From positions 62,001 to 126,000 of the forward strand of contig JALGSU010000009.1 of the NCBI GenBank assembly GCA_029821735.1: a stretch of DNA of 64,000 nucleotides, read 5' to 3'. A program made the position numbers and the translations under genes. The stretch comes from Candidatus Zipacnadia bacterium. Lineage in GTDB: Bacteria; Armatimonadota; Zipacnadia; Zipacnadales; UBA5352. A model generated the notes under the pieces. It was not told the DNA's origin. It did no database searches and saw nothing but the letters and a program-made list of their open reading frames with translations. Of the stretch, positions 55,980 to 64,000 are shown piece after piece (positions within the stretch are counted from its first letter, which is position 1; every line of letters starts with the position of its first letter).

Positions 55980-58900
55980 TCACCAGCGGGTGGTGCGGAC
56001 CTCCCTGCAGGCCAGTCCATCTCCTGACAGACACGCGAAGGTCAGGTGCCCGCCCCGCAAGTAGGCCGCTTCATCACGGGCCTCCAGCACATCACGGTCG
56101 TCAACGCTGATACTGAACTGCCCGCGCTTGAGGTCCACCTGTATCTGGTGCCACTGCCCAGCCGCCAAGCTGACCTTTGCGGCACCCAGCGTCGTCTTGA
56201 GCCCGCCCTCAGCCCGCCGGACGACAATGCGGTTACCCGTCAGGCGGACAATATACGCAGTCAAGCCGCGCCCTTCGTCATTGAGGCAGAAGCCAATCTC
56301 GCCGGTTGAGTCAGTGTGCCTGTATTCGAAGCTGAGCTTGAGACTATGGTGCTCTTCGTTTTCGCTCATGGCCCGTCCGGGCCCGGCAAAGGCGAGCACA
56401 GTGCCGGTGCCATCCTGAGCGACGTCCGCTCCACCAGTGAGCAGCCACCCGGCAGCAGACCTTACCTGCCCGTCGTCTTCGGCAGGTTCTCCCGGCGGGT
56501 CGCGCGGGTCACGAACCGTGGGAGTGGTCGGTTCCTCGGCACCTGGGGCGGTCAATGCAAAGTCGATGGTCTCCCGCTCCTGGCCGAGAATGCTCTGGTA
56601 GTCCCCCATCGTGGTCGCCAGCGCCTGTAGGCGCGTCTTGGCGTCTCTCATGATCTCTCTTATGGACCTTCTCTGCAGGGGGCGCAATTCCTCGACGTCC
56701 CCGAGGCCCTGCATCGCGTTGCTGAGGAAGCCTACCAGCTGGGTTCGCTGCCCCTCGATCTCAGGCAGACGCGCCTCACGGTCCACGACTTCCTGCCTCA
56801 GCTCACGCAAATACTCCATCTGCTCGGCTGTCAGTACCGGTATCCTCAGCTTCCCGGTTGACGCGTTGTTCAGGAATGTCGTCTGCTGCGGAGCCTGCAG
56901 CACACCGTTGGCCATCATCAGCGAGGGCATGGCTATGGTTGTCCGCAGACCCGTGTCGCCGCCACCCGCCTCGGCCTGCGGTCGCCGGTCCGGATCGAGC
57001 CTGGCCTCGAGCTCATCGGCGATTGCCAGGGCCTGGCCCTGAATCCGCGTGTATTCTTCCGCCAGCGATGAACTCCTGGACAGCGCCGCGGACAGACTCA
57101 GCGTCTCGAGCGCGGGGATTGGCGGCGTGGTTGTCAGGTCGACTCCGGCGTATGGGCCCCCCCGGGTCGGCTGGCCCTGCCCGCCCCGAAGTGTTTCAGA
57201 AATCATGCCTCTCTCCGGTAGCGTCCGCGGCTGCGCCGGCATGTAGGGCCGGAGGCGATAGACGACCTCGAACGTCGTGTGCAACTGCACGGGATTGTCA
57301 AGCGTGTCCTTGACGGTGACGGTCTCGTCGAGCACGATCTCTACCCTCTGGGGCGCGAAGCCGTAGGCCTCGTCCCGTGTCCAGCGGATGGGTGCCGGCT
57401 GTGAATTGAGGTCAACACGGCCGCCGCCCCCTACCTCGAGCATCTGCCGACCGCCGACGTGGAAGCGCAGTTCGATATAGTCGGGCAGTCTTGGCAGCTT
57501 GTAGATCTCGGTGGCTTCCGCGAACTTGTACGTGTTCGCTCTGGTCCGCCAGGTGGTGTCGGCCATCTGAGTTGGTCGGGGAGCGGTGTTGGTGCCGTCC
57601 GTGACGGTGACGTTGCAGAAGATCTGGTTCAGCTCGGGCATGCCGGTGAACCAGTAGCTGCTGTCCAGCGGGGGATCGGCCTCACGGTAGACGTTGACCT
57701 CAAGCAGTTCGGCGATCACCCCTCCCATCTGCGCCTCGGGCGGCGGCTCTGGCGCGTCCTCAGCCACATCAGACATCATGTTGTCATCTGACTCGATCAG
57801 AAATCTCGGGTTCGGGAGGCCGGGAGCCCAGGCGACGTCTTGGCCGACGGTAATCGTCTTCCTGTGGTTTTCCCAACCGCCCTCCCCGAGCGTCACCCTC
57901 TGCACCAGGCGCTCGTTCAGGAAGATGTTCGCCCGGACGTGCGGCTTGTCTTCTTCGTCCTGCTCAAGGACAGTGATAGGGATCTGGGCCTGCCACCCAT
58001 CCCAGGTGATATCACCAAGTTCAACAAGCGCGGGGCCTTCGTGCAGTCGGAGATCACTCATTCCCTGGTTGTACAGGATGGATTTGAGCGCATGGCGCAT
58101 ATCCATGTCCGCACGGTCGAGCCAGACCCTTACGAAGGAACTGTGATCGTGCGAGAACGCGTATGGGCGCTCGTCGGTGAATACATCCCATATCTTCGCG
58201 AGATCCGGGTCGGAGATGCCGTCCCAGAACAGCTCATCACCGGGGATATCAGTACGCTGTATGCACCGCTTCTCCCATCCCTCACCGTCGTGGATGTCCC
58301 ACAGGACGTTAGCGATGTATCCCTCGATCAGATCGTTGACGCTGGCGGTGCTGCCGCCGGGCATTTCCACCTCGGGCGAGACCTCGCAGTTCATGTAGGG
58401 AACCGATGCGGTGGGGTCGAGCATCTTGCGGTTCTTGTAGCGAGGGGTCAGCGATGCGTGCGCCAGGAAGTCTGCCCAGGCCTCCACCCATGCGCCCTCG
58501 TAGTGGTCGCAGGGCTGCCAGTAACTGTGGTCACCGGCGGAGTCGGGCATGAGCCAGTATTCGTCGGCCATGACGCCGTGGCTGAGCTCGTGGCGGAAGG
58601 TGTGAGACGCGCTCAGGAGCTTGTCCAGTGCGCCCTGCGTGGTGTAGTGTTCCGGGAACACTCGATCGGGGATCTTGATGTAGTCGAGGACGCGCTCGCG
58701 CACCGGGTCCTCAGAGTGGGGGAAGCTGACTTCCTTCTCCTCGAAGTTGCCCGCACCGAGCGCGCCATCCAGAAGGAACAGGCGATGATCGGTCATCTCG
58801 TGGTAGATGAAGAAGGCCCGCCACCCTCTCCGGGAGTAGGTGGGCGAGGAGTTGTCGAGATCGGCCAAACCGCCTAGCTGCCATTCGTCTACATCGTCCT

Positions 58901-59324
58901 CGGTGCCGCCGAGGGTCAGGTCGATGTCAGTGAACTCGCCATCCGGCGCGGTCACCTTTCTAGACTCGGCCTGGTAGCCGTCGATCTGACCGCTGTACTC
59001 CTGCACCTCGAGCTTCCAGGGCGACTCGGCGAAGACGATGATGTACGCATCGTAGGCATCCCTGAACCAAGGCTCGCCCTTGGTGATCTCGTAGTAGCCA
59101 TCGCGGTCTGCGGTATCTTCCACGTCGAACGTATCCGAATCACTGTACTCCCCAAGAACCACGCGCACTCGCGCCTTGGCCAACGGCTCATACTGGTCGG
59201 TAAGTGGGTTCCAGATCCGGATGTGGCCACGAACACCAACACCTGCGAGGGCCACATGAGTCGTGCAGAGGAGCAACACCGAGAGGAGGAACGTCGTGCC
59301 GAGCAAGCGCAGCGTAGGCGTCAT
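55980..59324 (-). CDS. Secreted gluzincin-like metallopeptidase with LamG-like C-terminus
   Basis: About 1114 residues. ATG 59324 has GGAGG eight bases upstream; two earlier ATGs overlap that site. A signal peptide (LLGTTFLLSVLLLCTTHVALA) is followed by a carboxypeptidase-regulatory-like sandwich. At about residues 245-249 the motif HELSH with a downstream EAWAD (Glu about 281) gives a gluzincin zinc site (HExxH...ExxxD). Middle beta-domains, a predicted coiled coil (about 830-930) and a C-terminal LamG-like sandwich (about 960-1110) follow. It should be an extracellular protease or a binding protein derived from one. It is convergent with the URO-D-like gene and divergent from the GH20-like gene. 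Confidence 0.72.
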   Translation of the reverse strand: MTPTLRLLGTTFLLSVLLLCTTHVALAGVGVRGHIRIWNPLTDQYEPLAKARVRVVLGEYSDSDTFDVEDTADRDGYYEITKGEPWFRDAYDAYIIVFAESPWKLEVQEYSGQIDGYQAESRKVTAPDGEFTDIDLTLGGTEDDVDEWQLGGLADLDNSSPTYSRRGWRAFFIYHEMTDHRLFLLDGALGAGNFEEKEVSFPHSEDPVRERVLDYIKIPDRVFPEHYTTQGALDKLLSASHTFRHELSHGVMADEYWLMPDSAGDHSYWQPCDHYEGAWVEAWADFLAHASLTPRYKNRKMLDPTASVPYMNCEVSPEVEMPGGSTASVNDLIEGYIANVLWDIHDGEGWEKRCIQRTDIPGDELFWDGISDPDLAKIWDVFTDERPYAFSHDHSSFVRVWLDRADMDMRHALKSILYNQGMSDLRLHEGPALVELGDITWDGWQAQIPITVLEQDEEDKPHVRANIFLNERLVQRVTLGEGGWENHRKTITVGQDVAWAPGLPNPRFLIESDDNMMSDVAEDAPEPPPEAQMGGVIAELLEVNVYREADPPLDSSYWFTGMPELNQIFCNVTVTDGTNTAPRPTQMADTTWRTRANTYKFAEATEIYKLPRLPDYIELRFHVGGRQMLEVGGGGRVDLNSQPAPIRWTRDEAYGFAPQRVEIVLDETVTVKDTLDNPVQLHTTFEVVYRLRPYMPAQPRTLPERGMISETLRGGQGQPTRGGPYAGVDLTTTPPIPALETLSLSAALSRSSSLAEEYTRIQGQALAIADELEARLDPDRRPQAEAGGGDTGLRTTIAMPSLMMANGVLQAPQQTTFLNNASTGKLRIPVLTAEQMEYLRELRQEVVDREARLPEIEGQRTQLVGFLSNAMQGLGDVEELRPLQRRSIREIMRDAKTRLQALATTMGDYQSILGQERETIDFALTAPGAEEPTTPTVRDPRDPPGEPAEDDGQVRSAAGWLLTGGADVAQDGTGTVLAFAGPGRAMSENEEHHSLKLSFEYRHTDSTGEIGFCLNDEGRGLTAYIVRLTGNRIVVRRAEGGLKTTLGAAKVSLAAGQWHQIQVDLKRGQFSISVDDRDVLEARDEAAYLRGGHLTFACLSGDGLACREVRTTRW

Positions 59325-59630
59325 GGTCATCGCCTCCATGCGGCGGGGCAGTTCCCGACCTTACAGTGGCAGGAAGCCGGCATCGTCGCCGATGAACACG
59401 GTGTTCGCCGGGATCTCCCCTATCGCGCCGAATACCCCTGTCTCCGGCCAAGCCATCGCCTCGTCTGTAGAAGACTTCGACGCTGGGGACGCTGGCGCCT
59501 GCTTGATACATAACGAATCGATGCAACAGAGCCCTGCAAAGCGGGGCAGGCTTAAACCGCCTGAGTGTCGAACGAGACAGCGGAAGATCGCGCGGTTAAG
59601 CGCAAGGCAAGGCCGACGAGGTGCCATGTC
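59325..59630. promoter_or_regulatory. Divergent intergenic region with hairpin (306 bases)
   Basis: It separates the metallopeptidase (left) and GH20-like gene (right). A stem with arms 59531-59537 and 59541-59547 around AAA has one G-T pair and is followed by an A-rich stretch. An 88-codon minus-strand frame (59361-59627) covers most of the region but lacks a ribosome binding site and family features. No clear promoter hexamers were identified. Confidence 0.35.
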
Positions 59631-60414
59631 ATGAACGCCGCAAGGATAGCTGCTGCCCTGATGGGGATGCTCCTGGCCGCCAGTTCCGCCACGGCGGACC
59701 CGTACGACGTTGCCGACCGCTTGGATATCATTCCCACGCCGCGAGCGATCACACTCGATGGTGAGCGGCTGGACCTTGCCGGGTGGGTGATCGTGCCGGC
59801 CGCAGACTGCCCCATGTCGGCGATCGGGGCCGAAGAGATCAATGACCGGATCAACTCACTCGGTGGTCAGACGCTGACAGTGGCCCCCGAGCCCGGGGGA
59901 TCTGGCGCTATCTTTGTGGGGGCTGTGACCGATCCACTGACCGAGCAGGTGGCCACCTCACTGGGCACCGTTCTCTCTGAGACGGACCCGGGCGAACAGG
60001 GCTACGTCATCGCGTTCGGTGAGCGCGAGGGGCTGCCGGTCATCCTGTGCGGGGGATCAGATCCGCAGGGGGCACTGTACGCGTGCGTGACTCTGCGCCA
60101 GATGATCCAGAGCGAGGACGAGCGCACGGTGGCGCTGTCGGGCATGGTGCGCGACTGGCCCGACTTCAAGTACCGCTGCAACTGGCTCATGAACGTGCGC
60201 GGCATCCCCCCCGCCACGAACTCGCCGGACAGGTTGGCAGCCGCCGTTGCCGACGCCAAGGCAGAGATCGACTTCTGCGTGCGCCACAAAATCAACCACG
60301 CCATCGGTCGCTTCCGCGATCTCTCCGCGCGAGAGGAAGCCCGCGACGTCCAGATCGAGGTGCTGCGCTATGCGGCCGAGCGGGGCATCGGCGTGCGCTA
60401 TGGCGGTTGCCCTC
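59631..60414 (+). pseudogene. 5' part of a frame-disrupted GH20-like gene
   Basis: ATG 59631 has GAGGTG eight bases upstream and a signal peptide (AARIAAALMGMLLAASSATA). Residues about 30-160 are the GH20b-like non-catalytic domain: RLDIIPTPRAITLDG, AEEINDRINSLGG, EQGYVIAF and GGSDPQGALYACVTL. The barrel starts with VRDWPDFKYRCNW, as in GH20/GH84 N-acetylhexosaminidases. After RYGGCPH (base 60414 or so) the frame loses protein character and stops at 60488. The next expected barrel strands continue in another frame, and part of the segment between them appears to be missing. Confidence 0.74.
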
Positions 60415-61794
60415 ATGCGTGGCGAGAAGCACGCCTTCATCTGGTCGGCGCTGGACGCCCATGCCGAGCATGCGCAAGACGTGGCTGACCGACTTGCACA
60501 GGTGAGTGCTGGCATGGTCGCGCTGCACCCCTTCGATGGCGGGGCCTACATTGACCCCGAGCGCTGGAGCGCTCGCGCACCGCAGGACGTCGAACGCTAT
60601 GGCGGCGACCGGGCCGCAGCCAGCATCGAGCAGTTCAAGCTCTACTTCGACGCCTACCGCCAGGCGGTGCCCGGTATCATGGCCGAGGCCGTCAGCTACC
60701 CTTACCACTACCAGTTTGCTCTGCCAGACTTCGACACGTACTATCAAGACATGACAGTGCCTCCATACTGGAACTGGTGGCGAGCAATAAAGAGCCCCGA
60801 ACAGGCGCGCGAGGTGGCGCAAGGCCTCGTTGACTACCACAGGCGTCTCTCTGAAGCTCTCGACCCGAACGTCTTCATCACCTTCCGCGAGGCCGAGCGC
60901 CGTGTCTTCCTCGCCTGCGCTCAACTCTACGAAGGCCACCCCATCACGATCTGGACGTACCCCGAGACCTACAAGGGCTGGCAGGGACTGTTCCTGCCCC
61001 AGAGCCGCTTTGCGGCCTCGTTCTTCCGGACCGAGCAGAGCGACTACTGGTTCCAGGCCGGCGGGTTCATTGCCGGACGCGACGACCGGGTTCAGTATCT
61101 CGCTCAGCAGGAGTATCTATGGAACGTCCAGCGCCCGGACGCCTCCGAGGACTTCACGGTGCGTTCACGCCTGTATTCCGAGGAGGGCACGCCCAGCGAC
61201 TACCAGCGGGAGAGACTCATCCCGCGTATCTGCCGCATCCTGTACGGTCCCTCGGCAGAGGTGATTGAGCCCCTGATCGCAGCGAACGCGAGCTTCAACT
61301 ACGTGGCTCGCCCGGTCGCTGTGGCGAACGAGTCCAGTGGGGAAGCCTTCGATGATCCCTTCGTGCACCTGGCCGAGCAGGGGGAACTCATGGCCCGCTG
61401 TCACGCTGAACTCGCCGACCTGATCGGCGCAGCGGAGGCAGGACCGCCTCAGGATGGGCAGGAGCAGTTCCACGAGCAGCCCAATCGACAGGGGGCGCTC
61501 TACTACTACAAGTACACGGGTATATGCGCCGAGAGGGCGGCACTTCAGATCAGCATGAACGCCGTTCGCGCACTCGTGGCTGAAGGCCAAACGGACGAGG
61601 CGCGCGCTGCTGCTGACCGCATCAAGGCCGAACTTCCGGCAATCGCGGCGCGAGTGGCGGCCATCCACGAGCGCGTTGATGGGCAACCCTCAATGCGGAC
61701 GCCGGCCGGCGACGCTGAGAAGGCGCTGCACGCGTTCGACCCGAGCGCTTACGCCGCTCAATTCGACCGCGTCCTGGCCGCGAGCGGACAATGA
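60415..61794 (+). pseudogene. 3' part of the frame-disrupted GH20-like gene
   Basis: In the other frame, protein-like sequence resumes at GEKHAFIWSALDAHAEHAQD and runs through MVALHPFDGGAYIDPERW, YHYQFALPDFDTYY, PITIWTYPETYKGWQ and a helical C-terminus to 61794. This is the rest of the barrel and a C-terminal helical domain. ATG 60415 is in this frame, so a 459-residue product could be started, but it would lack the signal peptide and the first barrel strands. One gene split by an out-of-frame loss is the simplest reading. Confidence 0.72.
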
Positions 61795-61873
61795 TCGTGC
61801 TGAACTACGTGCTACCTTCGCTATCGACCTGCCGACGACGGGGGCAGGACCAGATGACAGAGGGTGACGAACA

Positions 61874-62299
61874 ATGGGTACGTCGCTCCCCGTATATCTC
61901 TCAATCGGTACGATTGGCGCCGCGGTTGTGTTGACGACGGCTCTCATCACATCTCGTATGCCGATGCCGGGGGCCATGTCCTTGTGGGGCCAGGCAGTGC
62001 TCGTTGCGCTTCTTGCTACTGGCGCTGCCACTGCTGGGGTCGGCGCGGCGCGTGCATGTATGCTTGCAGGTTGCTCGCCAACTTGGGTTGCGGGCGCTCT
62101 GCTGGGAGTTGCGTGCGGCGCAGCCTGGGCAGCCTTCGCGATACATGTGCCGATGCCTCATCTGCTGGTTCTTGGGGACGAGGACGGAGTGGGGCCTCTT
62201 GCTGCCCTTGTTCTGACACGAAACGGAGCAGTAATCGGCGCCATGGCAAGCGGGATTGCTCAGGCTTTCACAGCAGTGTGGGCTCTGCTTATCCGGTAG
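61874..62299 (+). CDS. Small four-helix integral membrane protein, unknown function
   Basis: About 141 residues with four hydrophobic helices, near residues 5-27, 39-62, 70-92 and 115-140, and a short polar loop containing LGDEDGVG between the third and fourth. AGGG lies about nine bases before the ATG. I do not recognise a family. It follows the GH20-like gene by 79 bases and precedes the FG-GAP gene by 90 bases, in the same direction. An overlapping frame (61864-62343) in another phase is Cys- and Arg-rich and is not likely to be real. Confidence 0.55.
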   Translation: MGTSLPVYLSIGTIGAAVVLTTALITSRMPMPGAMSLWGQAVLVALLATGAATAGVGAARACMLAGCSPTWVAGALLGVACGAAWAAFAIHVPMPHLLVLGDEDGVGPLAALVLTRNGAVIGAMASGIAQAFTAVWALLIR

Positions 62300-62389
62300 C
62301 GATTGGGGCGTCGAGTTGCGGCGCGCTGATGCTTCGGCCTTGATCGTGCCCTGTAACTGAACGAGTGAACCCAGTTGGGAGTGACCGGT

Positions 62390-64000
62390 ATGCTGTATGC
62401 ATGGATCATCATGGGGGCAATTTCGCTGGCCTCTGCTCAGGCCGCCGACTGGCCCGTGTACCGGCATGATGCCCGCCTTTCGGGAGCTTCCCCCGGTACC
62501 GGTCGCATTGTGACACCGGAAGTGAAGTGGGAGCATTACCTCGGGGCGCCGTTCATAGCGATGGCAACCGACCGCCCATCGGCTGCGCCGAATGTCGCTG
62601 ATCTCGATGGTGATGGCCAGCTCGAGCGCTTCACTATCCGAGATAAGACGATAGAAGTGACGACGCTAAGCGGTGAGTTGCTTTGGTCGCTCACGGTCGA
62701 CGGCCGCCCGCTCGGCCAGACGGTGCGAGTGTGCAAACTGCTCCCCGAGCGAGCGGGCCTGCAGATCGTCTCCTTCTCTTCGCGCATGGATACGGGCGAG
62801 GGACAGGGCTATTGCTTCAGCTTCCACAACGGCGCCGCCGAGGGTGAGCTGGCATGGACCACGGGCCCCATCGAGGGGCAGTACGCGCCCACCCGCATCG
62901 TTGACGACGTCGACGGGGACGGGCTCCTCGAGGTAGTCACTGCGCCCCACTACAAGGTCCAGATATTTGACGGTCAGACGGGCGAACTGAAGGCCGAAGT
63001 GCCGTGGCCAGTTGGCAGGAACTACGGCGCGCTCGTAAGCAGGCCGCGAGCCGACAGCCCTCAGAAGGACCTGTTCATCGTTTGCGACTTCGTGCTCCAC
63101 GTTGACTGTATTCGCTATGTCGACGGCGAGTGGGTTCACGCCTGGGGGCACAAGTACGTCGATCCGGGCTCGTCCCTGCACCGGGCTCGCGAGAAGTACA
63201 TCCGCGTCGGCCCGAACCCCGTGACCGACGTCGACGGCGACGGTAAGGACGAGATGCTCTATATGCTCGTCGATGCCGAAGTCGATGACCAATGGCACCT
63301 TCGCGTTCGCGACTGCGAAACCGGCGAGGTCCGTGCAGACATCGGCGGCGTGTGGGTATGGTCGGTGACCGACATCGACGGCAATGGCATGGACGAGATC
63401 ATCTACACACCCACCTCGGAGAAGCGTCCGCCGACGTACTGCGACCTGCACATTGGCCGCCTCAATCGCGACGTGATTGATGACGTGGCGACTATCGAGA
63501 ACGTTCGGCCCATCACTATGAACGCGACGCTTCCCTCGACAGCGGCAACGATCGCCGATGAAGGACGGCTCGACCTCCTCACTGCCGACCTTGACGGCGA
63601 TGGCCGCCGGGAGTTGTTCTATGCACTCAAGAGCTCCGATGGCCGCTTCGAGGATACGGTGCTTGGGGCCTCACTGACGCCCGGCGGCGAACTCGAGCCC
63701 AAGTTCCGTTTCAGTATCGCGGGCCATCGACTGAACACGATTCACGCAGGGCCCGACGGCACCGGCGCGCCAATCGTGCGCATTCGAGACCTGACTGACG
63801 GGAACGTGCTGACGGTCAATGCCGCGGGGACAATCATCGCGGAGGCCAACCTGGGCCGTCCGTCAGGATTTCAGACGACGCCCATCGTCGTCGACATCGA
63901 TGCTGACGGCACCAGTGAGATCATCGTGCAGACAGCTGCAGGCGAAATCGTGGCGCTCCGACCCGCCGAAGAGCGCGCCGGGCCTCCGGAAATCCTCTGG
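62390..64000 (+). CDS. Secreted FG-GAP/VCBS repeat propeller protein, 3'-truncated by the window edge
   Basis: ATG 62390 has GGGAG eight bases upstream and is followed by a signal peptide (AWIIMGAISLASAQA). The frame is open to the window end, giving 537 codons. Blades carry VADLDGDGQLE, VDDVDGDGLLE, VTDVDGDGKDE, VTDIDGNGMDE, TADLDGDGRRE and VVDIDADGTSE calcium loops at roughly even spacing. The start resembles PQQ-like propellers (DWPVYRHDARLSG, a pattern of PQQ-binding-like repeat proteins). It is a binding or scaffold propeller; a further C-terminal domain may lie outside the window. Confidence 0.82.
   Translation, partial: MLYAWIIMGAISLASAQAADWPVYRHDARLSGASPGTGRIVTPEVKWEHYLGAPFIAMATDRPSAAPNVADLDGDGQLERFTIRDKTIEVTTLSGELLWSLTVDGRPLGQTVRVCKLLPERAGLQIVSFSSRMDTGEGQGYCFSFHNGAAEGELAWTTGPIEGQYAPTRIVDDVDGDGLLEVVTAPHYKVQIFDGQTGELKAEVPWPVGRNYGALVSRPRADSPQKDLFIVCDFVLHVDCIRYVDGEWVHAWGHKYVDPGSSLHRAREKYIRVGPNPVTDVDGDGKDEMLYMLVDAEVDDQWHLRVRDCETGEVRADIGGVWVWSVTDIDGNGMDEIIYTPTSEKRPPTYCDLHIGRLNRDVIDDVATIENVRPITMNATLPSTAATIADEGRLDLLTADLDGDGRRELFYALKSSDGRFEDTVLGASLTPGGELEPKFRFSIAGHRLNTIHAGPDGTGAPIVRIRDLTDGNVLTVNAAGTIIAEANLGRPSGFQTTPIVVDIDADGTSEIIVQTAAGEIVALRPAEERAGPPEILW

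Noticed and set aside
59361..59627. An 88-codon minus-strand frame in the divergent region
   Set aside because: The last 40 residues look somewhat protein-like, but there is no ribosome binding site or family match; it may be a remnant, which cannot be shown.
61828..61848. A 6-base stem (CCTGCC/GGCAGG) after the GH20-like gene
   Set aside because: Short stem with a nine-base loop and no T-run; too common in GC-rich DNA to call a terminator.
1..64000. tRNA, rRNA, CRISPR arrays, insertion sequences
   Set aside because: I looked for TPsiC-like arms, direct repeat arrays and transposase motifs on both strands and found none that hold up.

Overview
The window is about 64 kb of high-GC bacterial DNA that is almost wholly coding. 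Many proteins carry N-terminal signal peptides, and the gene families are typical of Gram-negative carbohydrate specialists: GH123/DUF4091, DUF4838, heparinase-like lyases, CBM9, FG-GAP propellers and uroporphyrinogen-decarboxylase-like (URO-D-like) proteins. This mix is common in genomes and metagenome bins of Planctomycetota, Armatimonadota, Hydrogenedentota, Lentisphaerota and similar groups. I cannot assign a phylum from the sequence alone. I saw no tRNA, rRNA, CRISPR array, transposase or integrase.

Region 1 (1-2.1 kb) is the end of a secreted GH123/DUF4091-type glycoside hydrolase, closed by a perfect 12-bp inverted repeat.

Region 2 (2.3-15.6 kb, all + strand) is an exopolysaccharide cluster: O-antigen ligase/polymerase-like protein, a GT4-sugar-phosphate-transferase fusion, a Wzx-like flippase, an alkaline-phosphatase-superfamily enzyme coupled to it, a Wza-like export protein with five SLBB repeats, a Wzz/BY-kinase protein with altered kinase motifs, a methyltransferase, a GT2 and a GT39/ArnT-like membrane glycosyltransferase. 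The cluster could build, modify, flip, polymerise and export a lipid-linked glycan.

Region 3 (15.7-64 kb) is a glycan-degradation landscape of very large, mostly secreted proteins. A minus-strand set (19.4-27.6 kb) holds a heparinase-like/FG-GAP giant, a BNR-repeat propeller protein, a GH32/43-like propeller and a URO-D-like protein. A second minus-strand set (28.5-37.4 kb) holds an esterase, a membrane-anchored FG-GAP protein, an (alpha/alpha)6 glycosidase and a TIM-barrel/CBM9 giant. A central part (37.6-40.7 kb) has an iron-sulfur-flavoprotein-like gene, a DegT-type PLP enzyme and a second URO-D-like protein. A plus-strand set (41.0-55.9 kb) holds a GHL10-like hydrolase, a heparinase-like lyase, a DUF4838 protein, a GH123-like protein, a CBM9 protein and a third URO-D-like protein. 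After that come a metallopeptidase, a GH20-like gene, a small membrane protein and an FG-GAP protein cut by the window end. Two small secreted proteins, one Hcp-like and one CARDB-like, sit between the larger sets.

The most notable signals are: (i) three genes between 52.4 and 61.8 kb each split by an out-of-frame junction that also appears to lack internal residues, with a possible fourth at 34.9 kb; (ii) an Hcp-fold protein with a signal peptide and no type VI secretion genes nearby; (iii) three URO-D-like proteins among polysaccharide-degrading enzymes; (iv) unusual fusions and altered catalytic motifs in the exopolysaccharide cluster. No transporter, SusC/D pair or recognisable transcription regulator is visible in the 48 kb degradation region.
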